From assembly GCF_964204645.1 (NCBI RefSeq), contig NC_134026.1, positions 18,866,650 through 18,930,649 of the forward strand: a stretch of 64,000 nucleotides of DNA, given 5' to 3'. Below the pieces are notes generated by a model. It had not been told where the DNA came from. It saw nothing but the letters and a program-made list of their open reading frames with translations, and made no database searches. Source of the stretch: Tubulanus polymorphus (lineage: Eukaryota > Nemertea > Palaeonemertea > Tubulaniformes > Tubulanidae). This document shows, piece after piece, positions 11,741 through 23,400 of the stretch. Every line of letters begins with the position of its first letter. Position 1 is the stretch's first letter. Made by a program: the position numbers and the translations under genes.

Positions 11741-13616
11741 AGATCACTCCCAAGCACTAGTAGCAGCTTTGGCTTGTGCTGAGCTTTTTTGAGGGGGCAG
11801 GAAAAATGGCACCGTGAAAAGGGGCACTTTTCCTTTTTTTGAAAAGGACAGATCGAATATGATTGATTTCACAAACTAATGTTAAACAACGTCCCTTTTA
11901 TAGAAAAAATCTGAGGACCTGCATAAATCATTTGAGAATTGATTACTAATCATTTTCCAAAAAAACAAAACATTAAAATTATATCCAAATTTTGAAAAAT
12001 CTTGACCTGAAGGGCAGACTAAATTTTACGGGGTTCGTTTACTTTCCCCTTTTGGTATGGGCCTGCGGGAGAGATTACTGATTCAACTCATAGGCTGGGG
12101 GTAATAAAACCAACAAAAAAAAACAAAGAATGAATCGAGCTATTTTTGATGTCACAGGCTATTTTTTACTCTTTCCTCAGTAGGGGCGAATATATATCAG
12201 AGTATGTACATCAATAACAGGCTGGTCAATATCCATGAAAATGTATATGTAGCTACCAATTAACGATACACACTCACTGATACCATGATAACTTGAGCCA
12301 ATTTCCAGAAACCCTTTATCGCTGCTTTGCAGCTATATTTTTCTATATTACATTTATGATACAGTATACTTTGCCTATTTTCATATATGGGACCATTACA
12401 TTCAGTGTTTTCTTAATTTTTTTTAACGTTCATTATGTTCAGCAGTCTGGTTAGGTTGTGATTGCGGTCCGGTGTAGTCGATCATCACAGGTGCTAGGGT
12501 CGCATGTGCCACCAGTTTCTTTGAAACGTCTTCTTGATGACCCGGCTAATGGTGAACGATGCACCTTCAAGCGTGTTGATACTGCTGTGTAACAGACACC
12601 TTAATGGCACATTTCCTCATAACTTACATCTAGGGCCTGGTATTTTGTGACCAAAGTGCATATGCTTAGGGTGGTCTTTTATTGTCCTTTCACAAGGAGG
12701 ACCTGCGTATTGATCGTGCTCGCTGATAAGCTCATTGGCGGAATAACTCAAAAAGTGAATAATCTCACTGGGAGTGGTTGATTCGGGTCACCAGAATCCA
12801 GCCAAATAAAATCATTCATCGTATCAATCTAAATACCGTTGGTATATTTCATCATAGGTTAGGAATATCTTGGCTCACTTAAAACAAATGAATGAGGGCT
12901 GTGTTCAATGACAAATCAGAGGCCATCTTCAGGGTCTAACTTACAGGCTTGGTATTTGATGGCATTGTCTTAGGATACATCGCAAATGTTGTCGCTGTAA
13001 TTATGCTGTGGAACAGTTATGTGGCTGTTGGGTGGTGTCCTGGCATATGTTCAGATTTTCTTACCACATTTTGAAAATTTTAGTTGGATTTTTCGGGGCA
13101 TGAATCAAAAATGAATGCAAGATTAGTCTCCTAACCATATTTGACATAGTGATAAACCTCACAAAACTTTTAAAAAAGGCCTCAGTATCGATTATTGGAG
13201 AGTTTATTTGATTTTTAAGAATTTGTTTTTCTGTCTAAATGATACAGTTTGATGTGACACAACAGACTGGACAAGTGTATTAAGAATCCACCGTTTCGGG
13301 GAACATTCATGGAATAGATATTAGGAATATCTTTGACACTTGATGAATGGTTTCGCTGTTCATTTCCGAGGTGGAAGTTTATGTCATAAATACATCATAC
13401 AGAGCTGGTTGTTCTATGCGAGATCCAATGCGCGGAATGAACAATCAGAATCAGGAGACTAGGATTTGGAACCGGTAGATTCTTGAAATCCAATGAATCG
13501 TAAGAAGTCGTAAATTCCGGTTTCCGTTCCAATTTGTTCATAAATCATTTGCACATAATTGTATATGAAAGAATCAAAGAGCTTCGTAGATTAAGAAGAT
13601 AATGTGTAGGTCCACT

Positions 13617-13966
13617 GATCAAGTTTCTCCCTCGTCCAATATGGCCACCAAGGTGGACATTTTTAATTTCTTGCTAGTGCTCTATGCACTACATAATGAC
13701 ATGCAATATTTTCTTGAAAATTGGTAGGTATAATGGGGTAGTTGCACGAATTGCAGTCATTGAAAATCAGGTTTCTCCAATATTTTTCCAATATGGCTGC
13801 CACAGCAAACATTTGAAATGTCTTGTTGCGCTACAAACGATATGCGATTTTCTTGAAACTGGGTACAGGTGAGGTATGAGGCCTAGTACCATAAAATCAA
13901 AATTAACTTTCTCACCCTTCCAAAACTGCCCCTAAGGCAGATATTTTCACTTTCTTCTAAGCAATT
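13617..13966 (+). repeat. Degenerate ~140-bp tandem repeat, about 2.5 units
   Basis: Units start at about 13617, 13769 and 13905 with TCAAGTTTCTCCC, TCAGGTTTCTCCA and TTAACTTTCTCACCC, each followed by CCAA.A..GGCC/TGCC and a later TTTTCTTGAAA. Confidence 0.55.
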
Positions 13967-14705
13967 TTTTAGATTTCTTGAAAAACTCTATTGGTGTAGC
14001 GGATGTTTGTCCACCATTCAATTCATAACTCTTAACTTATCTGGGTGACATATGTAACGTTCAGCCACTTTCTAGTAACAAATCTTTGTTTCATCATGTA
14101 CTACCAATTATTTTTTCCTTCCTTTGAAATTCGTTATCTTACATGCCCAATGCGCATTCATTAATATCTTTGGCGACAAATCGTATTTCATCCATCTGTC
14201 GTGTAGAGATGGTTGGAAGAATATTTTCTTTCCTTTCATGGCATTACTTCAGACAGTTACATGCTTGTTGGACGTAATAGTATATCGACACGCTACCTTA
14301 TACATTCTATTCATAGTCGTTACGCATTTGAAGTTTTCCATTTGCATCCTGTGTCATAAAGCGTTACTTGCCTCCTGTTAATATCGGCGCGGCAGAGATG
14401 AGTGCTGTAATGCTATAACAATCGTGTTGACAAAGTGTCTGGTTTATGGTCATTTCGCGCACTTTCTCTTGTCTAGTCAGGAATGGAGAGGCGACACGAT
14501 CCCCGTCCGATCAAGGTGGAAATATGATGATACTTACGATGACTGACTTACATTATCTTTCTCGAGATTTTCATTATTGGGTGTCTAAATATTGACGAAA
14601 GTAAAAACTGATACAATTTAGTTTAATTCTATATTATATCATCGCCCTCGGTTGATTTTATGTGTTGGCAATGTCAGGCGAGCCTAGTGCATACTGCTGG
14701 ACACA

Positions 14706-15025
14706 ACCCGCAATCATACGGAGAGGATTTGGCCCGGACCAAACTGGCACGGATCAGGCCCGAGTCACATTTGGCCCTGACCAAATTGGCACGGATCAGG
14801 CCCGAGTCACCTTTGGCCCATGGCTAATTAGAGAGCGCATGCACATGTAAATCTCTCACTCAGTACTAGACAATGTTTAAACAAAGCGAAGTGAGTCACT
14901 TCCGGAACCAGTTGCAATTCATACACAGTGATTTGCCCCATACTGAAATTTGGCTCGGGCCTGGTACAACATTTTTGGTCGCGCCATACATGACCCGGGC
15001 CAAAAGTGCTCGTGTGTTCGCGGCT
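14706..15025. mobile_element. MITE family M1 (GCCGCGATCACAC termini), copy 1
   Basis: The left end CCCGCAATCATAC and right end GTGTGTTCGCGGCT are diverged versions of the termini of the copy at 32378-32704. The interior shares AACAATG..AAACAAAGCGAAGT and AATTTGGCTCGGG..CTGG. A 41-42-bp internal tandem duplication (TTTGGCCC...GGCCCGAGTCAC) lies at about 14729-14815. Overlapping ORFs on both strands are by-products. Confidence 0.7.
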
Positions 15026-15715
15026 ATGAACTCGAGACAGAAACTTTTTTCTGGCTTGTTCCATGATTGTGTGCATTTTCAGTTTATTTGTCAAGCTCAG
15101 GGTCTAAAATTTAGACAATGTGAGTGAAAAATACAATATACAAAATAACATAGCAGCGAATGCTGTGTTTACATGAATGTTGTATCAATTTTACTTATAG
15201 AAATACATATAGTTATATACACATAGAAATACAAGTTATACAGAATACAGTGTTTTGATGTTTCTTTCAAGTTATACAGTGTTTTGATGTTTTTTTCGTT
15301 ACACCAACGCGAACCAACACTTGTTTCGATCGCTGTGTGCGTTGTCGAAAGTTAAACAAGAAACACTGATACACAATAACAAATTCAGTGACAACGAGTG
15401 GACCACATCACTGATCAAAATCACTTCGGTTTTTATATCGTTTGGCACAATTTCTACTTTTTACATCGCTAGCAGGCGAACCAAATCATCAAAACATTTC
15501 AAACAAAAAAAAACCTTACATATTTTGGGTTTATGTTCCTTGCGGTTTGCAATAAGGATAATTGGGCGGGTGTGAATTGCGTTAATTGGCATTCAGCTAT
15601 GTTCCATGGACTCGACAACTGAATTTTGTATATACACCTCTGCAATTCATAACAAGTATCCATATCAAACGATATTACACGGGAGCCCTATTTGTACCGG
15701 TAATCGGAGTGACGA

Positions 15716-16162
15716 TAAGCACTTGTACAGGTGCCATAATAGTGTACTGTATCGATTATCCGTCGGGCGGAACCTGGAAAATTATAGTCTTGTGGTTGGA
15801 AAGCCAAATTGTCGCTCACTAGAATACGTAGGGCACGCGCGACAAAAAATTCTGTTATTCTGTAATTTTGACCGCTGATCACAAAACTATATCTGTACGT
15901 CGATTTCCGATTTCAAAATCAAACTGGAGTACATTAAGCACTTGTACAGTTTGCAGGTGCCATGATATTGTACTGTATCGATTATTTGTCAGGCAGAACC
16001 TGGAAAATTAGTCTTGTGGTTGGAAAAATTATCAAGCACTTAAAAGCGAAATTGTGGCTCATTTTGCTCATTACAATACATAGGGAAGGCGCAACAAAAA
16101 TTCTGTAATTTTGTCTGCTGATCACACAACTATATCTGTGATTTCCGATTTCAAAATCAAAA
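15716..16162 (+). repeat. ~220-bp tandem duplication
   Basis: Unit 1 (15716-15934) and unit 2 (15935-16162) share TAAGCACTTGTACAG, GTACTGTATCGATTAT, GAACCTGGAAAATTA, CTTGTGGTTGGAAA, GCTGATCACA and GATTTCCGATTTCAAAATCA in the same order. Confidence 0.8.
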
Positions 16163-16429
16163 CCCCTGTTTCGCTCCCGGCAGGTGGGATGGGTTTGAAA
16201 GGGACACCAAATAAAAAGAAAAAAACAAAATGAAATCTACCAATTAAATAGATAACGGGTCCATCCCTATTTCAAGATTCTAAAAACCCAGTTATCCTGC
16301 CAGAGGGCGTGGTGAGTTTAATTGGTGATAAAGCGAAATTACGTCTCTTTTCTTTGTTTTAAGTTTTGAACATAAAATTTTAGGTAACGCTCCATTTCTT
16401 TCAGCATGTCAAGCACTCATCATTAAGGA

Positions 16430-16634
16430 GTTTTCTATGTTGAGTGTGTGCATGTTGTAAGTCGAGTGATCGTTGTTCGAACGCCAGTTATATGTTCTAA
16501 GTGTATATATCGGAACTGTATATTTCGATATTACATGTTCAGCGTAATCTAAAGAACGCGTTCAGGTTTCGAGATTTTTGAATGACGGGTGTTTTGGTTT
16601 ATATCGTCCGAATTGCTAGGTTTAGAAAATCACC
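16430..16634 (+). other. Possible 5' non-coding exon of the PLPPR gene
   Basis: This segment is locally CpG-richer and ends in a strong donor, ACCG|GTAAGT, at 16634/16635. The first coding exon of the PLPPR gene opens with an acceptor at 17473, so at least one upstream exon must exist. This is the nearest good donor; the assignment is a guess. Confidence 0.25.
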
Positions 16635-17496
16635 GGTAAGTTTTTCGAAGATAAAGGAATGTATTTGGTGGCAAATTATTTGCATGTGTGATTCTTGTTG
16701 CATAATTTCGTAGGCGATCATCTCAAATTCTCAATTGAATTCAGATAATGTTCATTTTTTAGTTGCCTAGCAGTGGGTTGAAATTTAATCGGTATCAATT
16801 TGTTTAACCCTACAGTCAGACATACATAACTCCTGAAATCTAATTAAACTACTTACAAACTTAGTAGCTTAGACAGATATGGTTGCAGGTGCTTAGGATG
16901 TTTCTATTGGCCTTGAGTGGTTTCAAGGGAACTTGTACCTCTTTAAAAAAAGTTACGGACAAGATTACAGCTCCCAGGTGTGGCTAATGCCAGATATAAT
17001 CTAAGCATGTTACGCAGACACATGGAGAGAAGGAGAGTAAAGAGAGCGGAAGACTAGCATTCAAACAGCACTAGAAAATGCTTTCCTGGTCTGTTTTGTG
17101 ATTGTGCATAGTTCCAAAAGCGAGAAACAGTTAATTGAAATACAGGCTGATATTCCATGAGGTTGAAATCGAAGTACAGTTTTCATGGATCATTTCTACC
17201 AAATGCAGACTTATTTTTTGAGAAGGAATTTAAAATATGATGTGGATAATGCTCATATACTCAGGGTGATATTGCGCTTGGCTTTGTAGTTTCTAAGCAT
17301 AAGACATTATTGTAGTTTCGATAATGAGCATTTTGAGTTTTCTATTACTCCTCGAATACATTATGCTGAAATTTAGATACAAGAAAAAGGTATCGTTCAG
17401 CCACGTCATCGCAGTTTCTTGCGTGAAATTTATCATCGTCTAAAATTTCATGTACGTTCGTCTGAATTTCAGGGCACGGACAGTTTGTTAGATTCC

Positions 17497-20400
17497 ATGG
17501 CAACGTATTCTGCCTATGGATCTCGGCGAGATAGTTTCGATCGCATCGAATTGACCGAACGAGTGAAAGATGACCACTGGATCACGTCGGAAACTTCGGA
17601 GAAATCCGACAAAGGAACGCACGTGCACGTGCGACGGACGCCGCGATGTCTGGCCGTATTGAGCGTGTTCACCGATTTACTACTTCTCGGAGGACTTATC
17701 GTTCTGGAATATTTTCTCAGGTAAAAAATCAAAGCAGAGTTGCACCGGCTCCGCGGAATTCTATTCCTGTTGAAAAAATTTTTGAATATAATCTTCAAAA
17801 CTCACTTAAGCCTAAAACGATTTTCATACCTTGTTTCTCATTTTTTTGCTGAGCTTAGATGTTGGCCCACTTGGCTGCCCATCGACCCTGTGCATTACTT
17901 TAAAAAAAAATCATGATCGAGCTAACCATAACAGGCAGCTATAGAAAAGAACTGATTACAAATGTTATTGCATTTTACAAAATGACCTATCGATTAGGAG
18001 GAACGAGGTATTATTTCTTAGCCTTAGACTAGCATATTATGACTCAAGTGGCACGGACCTTTTTGAGTGTAATTGTTTTTCTTATGCTGCAAAATTCGGA
18101 GATTATTAGTTCTGCGCTACATAAATGTATAAATTGTCATTATTATTGTTACTAAAAATAGAAGGTGTATGCCACCAAATAAACACGTAAAAAATTGTTA
18201 TTTGCGAAAAAAACTTGTTGATTTTGGAATTGCGCCTTCATTTAATAAAAATGGCTCATTACAGAATTTTTTCTTGATAATATTGTGCAATTTTTGACAA
18301 GGGATACTTGCAATTAAGAGGGCTGTACAAAATCTTTTTTAAGACGTCCTGAATCTGCCTTAGCTAAGCCTTCTGTTGTTTCCCACCTGGCAACCAAAAA
18401 ATTGCCCATTCGCTTGATTTTTCAAATAATTAAATTGTTTACTATTTCACTAATAGTTTGTGAGTTTTCGTGTAATTGATTTTTCTAAAAAATCTAATTG
18501 ACTAATAGTCTGGATTCCTTCATCATTGCTTTCAGATGGGGACAAATATTTCCTGTTCGGAATACAAGATTTGAGTGTGTGCCTGCCACGTTGAACCCAT
18601 TTGCTACAACTGTTACCGGTTACGAGAATTTCTTTCTGAATGGCAACCTGAATTTGGAATTGCTTTTGGTTCTTACATTTTGTATTCCACCATTTATTGT
18701 AAGTACAGTTTACTCGGTAATTCTCTATTGGGTTGATTTCTACATAGCCTAAAAGAAAATTGTAGATCAAATTTTGATTAGACAAAAAATATTGATTACC
18801 AGTATATAAGAATTGGGTACATTGGATCTATATTTTCAACTCATTTATCTTTTTAAGCAATTTTCAGATGTTTAATAGTTGTCTCCGTCGCTCTTCAGGG
18901 ACTTTACTTTACCATGCATTTCTTGTCAGTAGGATTCAGGTTGAAACAGTGGATGGAATCTTTTTAAATTGTTTAAGATGTCAGATCACGTAGGAAGGAA
19001 TTGATTTTGGAGTTTCCGCCTTTCAAGTTGGCTGACTAGTGGCCGTATTTGGTCTTTAAAATGGACAGGATATGGACTGAACAACTCTTATTGATTTTGG
19101 AGGTTTGACCTATTTAGATGGCTAACTGGTGGCCTCCTTTGTTCTTTTAAATATCTATTAAAAAAAACAACGTTGTAAGCAGGAAACAGACTGAACCAGT
19201 GGATAGAATCTTTTGAAACTTTAAGACATGATGTATCATGTAAGGAAGAACCTTATAATTGATTTTGGAGGTTCCACCTTTCTTGATGGCTGACTGGTGA
19301 CCTTGCCTGTTTTTTGGAATAGCTATCCAGGAAAACATCCTTGTGAGCTGGATACAGACTGAACCAGTGGATGAAATTTGATTACATGATTTCAGTTAAT
19401 GTAGAGAAGAACTCTTTATTGATTTTGGAGGTTCCACCTTTCAAGATGGCTAACAAAATAGCTACTTCAGCAAACATTGTACAAGATGCAGGCTAAATCA
19501 ATAGATAGGATCTTTTGAGATTTTATGAAATGTTGCCCATGTGCGGAAAGAAAACCATTGATTTTGGAGGTTCAACCTTTCAAGATGGCTGACTGGTGGC
19601 CTTCTTTGTTCTATAAGATAGCTACAAGCCAACAATTCTACTGAGCGGGATACAGGCTGAACTGACTAATCAAAAATCTTTTGAAGTTTGGTGAGATATT
19701 GGGATCATGTAGGGAAGAACCCTATTGATTTTGGTGGTTCGACCTTTCAAGATGGCTGACTGGCCTTGGAAGTAAGGTCCACGATGAAACTACATTTACT
19801 TATTCAGGAATCAAAACGTTTTCTGCCCTTTCATCAAGTCAACCTAAATATATCTTTGCAAACATGTATCTTTTCTCACATCATCTTTTGTATCGTTTTT
19901 TATATCTATGCCATAGCAATGGGGGACACTAGCTAGGCATTTTGCTTGTTTATATTAACAATGACTATTATATACTATTATATGACTTTGGACCATTGCA
20001 ATTTTCAATTGATTGTTTCAGATGTTGATATGCGAAGTAGTCGTTTGGGCCTTGAATCGACAGAAACCAAAGGAATTTCAAGTGGATATATGTTGCAATA
20101 TGTCTGTGCCACACCTGTGGCGAAGGTGTATCAGAATTGTCGGTAAGAAGTGTAGATATTCTATTCACCACTCAATCAGGGCCTTGGCACTCGAAGGCTT
20201 TTGTAGGGTGCAATGGCGATGTTGAAAGTTGCCATTCAGGAATTACATGCTTCTATAGGGCTAGGACAATTTGACATGTCCTATGTACATAATATCAAAT
20301 TGCAATGTTAAGTAGGTGATTGAGATGATTCAATAATTATGATGAGATTAAGTTAAAATCATTTTAACGACTTTACTCTTGATATTGGGAGAGACTTACA

Positions 20401-23400
20401 TCAAGTCTTTCAATAAATGGTCACTGCCGTATTGATCACGATTGTGATGTCTACATAATTCTACAAGATGAGATTGTTCAATAATTTAAGATGATCAATC
20501 AATATCATGTTCAACCAACCAAAAGCCGTTTCAAAATGTTTCGAATGGCAAATGGCAATGTCTATGATATGCTGCAATGGACTGAATGAAAAATACATTT
20601 CAGAGAATGTGGCATCTAAGTAGGCTGCTAGTCGAGAGCGGTTGTTGTCTGAGCAAGCAATCAGTTTTTATTAAGAACCCTGCTGACACTTGAGACTTGC
20701 TCTCAAAGCTCATGAGTATTACTCATCTTTCAATGATGTTAATCAAGATGAGAGACGCAATGTTAATAGATCATATTGTGCAAATCAATCTACGTACTGC
20801 TTTATCGAAAGCAAGGTGCTCGATTGTAATTAAGATGGCCCCACTCAGGATCAAGAAGGCCGATTGGCGGACATTGTTGTTCGCCAAAATCAGTACGTTT
20901 TGCATGTTTTTGAGGTTTTGAAGGGTAATTTTGAATGTTTTATATGTATCCTCCATGGACCCATTGTCTTAAAAATTGTGAATTTAAAGTTTGGTCAATC
21001 GAACACAAGATGGCCCCCCTCTAACCTTTTTGGTATAAAGAAGGTCATTTTTGAATTCTGAATTCACAGGTTTTCTCTTTGTTGTTACGTGAGACAACCA
21101 TCTTAATCTAAACAGTCTTCGTTCTTAGATGGAAAAAGGTTTTGAGGAAAATACCAACAGGATTTTGCTTGTGATGAGTTTCAAGGTCATTGGGAGGTGT
21201 TGATTAGTGAAATTCCATTTCACTAATGGGTATTACCATTCATATTGGTACCTATGCATGTTTTGTAATTACAATCAATGAGGACCTTATGCCACCAACT
21301 ATCTTGCTAGCTGGCGTGTGTATCAATACGATAACTCATTTAAGATTTAATTCATTTCTAGCATTTTCATCTATTCATTAAGCCTCCCACATAAAACTTT
21401 AGGCAAATCGTGTCCCTTGAGAAATTTTGATTGATCTTAAGAGTTCATTTAATTGGAACGCAATTTTTCTTCGTAGAATTTATGTGGATAGATTTTCATT
21501 AAATCAGAGAGAAATTGGCATTTTTGTCTGAATGCTCATAAGCAAGCGTGGTGGTTGCTTGCCACGTGTAGAATCCTCGATCGCCCCATTCAAACATCGA
21601 ACAGTCAAACATTGAGTCTTCGTTGCAAATTTGTGGCTCATGATATGTTCACTTATGATTGTATTGAATTTCAATGTTATTCGTTTATGTATTCCTTCGC
21701 CAGGGGATGTTGAATATCGAAATTGTCGGATTGTCAATCATTTCACCTGGTGGTGGTCTCGGACCCCTGTTTTATGTGTCTACTGCAACTCAAGCTGACC
21801 AAATGATGAGATATGAACATTCTTGTTCATACCCGGTATTTCAAGGAAATGTTGTGAAAACATTTAATTCTCAATCTTTTCGAGCGAGCTACTTATAATT
21901 GAATTAGAAATTCAATGATATATTAATGGGATTTATGTGCACGAAACATTTTGATGGATCCTAAACAATGCATTTATTTGTTGCAGGAATGTTCGCCTTC
22001 GGTGCTTTTTTGACAATGATCGTTTGTGATTCTATAAAACTTTTACTCGGCGGATTACGTCCAAACTTTCTTGACATTTGCAAACTCAACGCGCCGTGTC
22101 AAGCGGGTAAGCTGTACACAGTGGATAACTGCGGTGAAACAGACAAAACAATTCTTCGAGATGCCAGGTACTCTCTCAGAAAATTGTGTTTCATGTGTAT
22201 AAACATGTAGGGTGTTTTTTCCCCAATTCTTTTCTAGATCGTATGTGTACTTCAAGTTTCCCAGGAACGACATGTAGCGATGAAAACATTGAGAGAGCTG
22301 CTCACGATGTTGAATATTTGGTTGACGTTGCTTGGTCTCCCCGCCCTCAATTCCAAATTCAAGATTTTGTTTGTTCTATTAAGAACAAAATGAAAGATCA
22401 CACAATCGGAAATTAGTAGAGAAGAACACTGAACGAGCCAAGTTGGCTATGTCCAAAGAAATGATGAAAATGTCCAGAAACAAAATGATATTTTTGAGTG
22501 AAAGAAAACTTTGTAAAGGACATTCAGTATAGATTATACGGGTATATAAAACTTTCTATTAGGGATAATCATGTAGATCATAAACGCAATTTTTAGCCCC
22601 ATTGGTTTCCGTATATGTTCACCAGGGGTTGTTTTACAGTGGAATAATTGCCAAATATGCCGTTTATTGATAACAGACACAGAATACAGAAGCCGTTATT
22701 ACATGTCAGAAATTCTATATACTGATAGAGTCCAACGTGGCATCCACGTTAACTTATGTATTGGTTAAAAGATTTTTATTGATGCTCAACTTTTAACAGG
22801 TCCAATATAATTTTTTTCATTGATTTCAGAATGTCCTTCCCTTCCTTACAGACAGCCATTACTGCCTTTGCCTCTATTTATCTGTCGGTAAGTAAACCAC
22901 GTTATTTGTAATTACTTATGATATCAATCTTTTGTTCAAATCTTGAATGTAACCAAAAGAAACTGATAGATAAGTGGTTATTAGTTTGGGCTAGTTAATT
23001 CGATGATTAAATCTGTTTCACAAACGAGAATTAATGAAAACTCAACTAATTTGAATTATCTCTGAGGTTAATTCAGAATTAGAGTTTCCCACTAGTCATA
23101 AAACATGAACAAGATTTCATTCATGAATTGCCCTTTCCCCCTGCCCCCCTCGGCGCTAATTATCTCAATGTTTTCACTTCTTACTGCTCAAGGTTTATCT
23201 CCATGGTGTCACGAGGTCGCACGGTAAAACGATTACCATTCCATTTTTCTGTGTGACGTTTGTCATGTGTTCGGTCGTTCGTGGACTCACGCTGATCGGT
23301 ACGAATCGTAATGACTGGAAAGATGTGCTGGCAGGATTTCTACTGGGGTGCATTATGGCGCTCTATCTCGTAAGTAGCATCTCCTTTCTTGCGTGGAAAT

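Larger units (their letters stand above)
9906..14705. other. Gene-free stretch
   Basis: Apart from the palindrome, the AAT-headed element and the 13.6-kb tandem repeat listed separately, I see only AT-rich unique sequence and a hAT-like terminus (CAGGGGTGCGTTTAG, about 11387-11401; a related one lies at 8698). Confidence 0.45.

Noticed and set aside
14124-14381. 85-codon hydrophobic ORF
   Set aside because: No homology I recognise, no exon structure nearby; expected by chance in AT-rich DNA.
15586-15822. Membrane-like ORF
   Set aside because: Lies across the start of the tandem duplication; the duplicate unit does not keep the frame.
21674-21898. Apparent extra PLPPR exon
   Set aside because: Sequence belongs to repeat R1, and exons 3 and 4 already join in phase with continuous homology.
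22852-22887. Alternative acceptor TTACAG inside PLPPR exon 5
   Set aside because: It would shift the frame and delete the FPS segment that matches the family.
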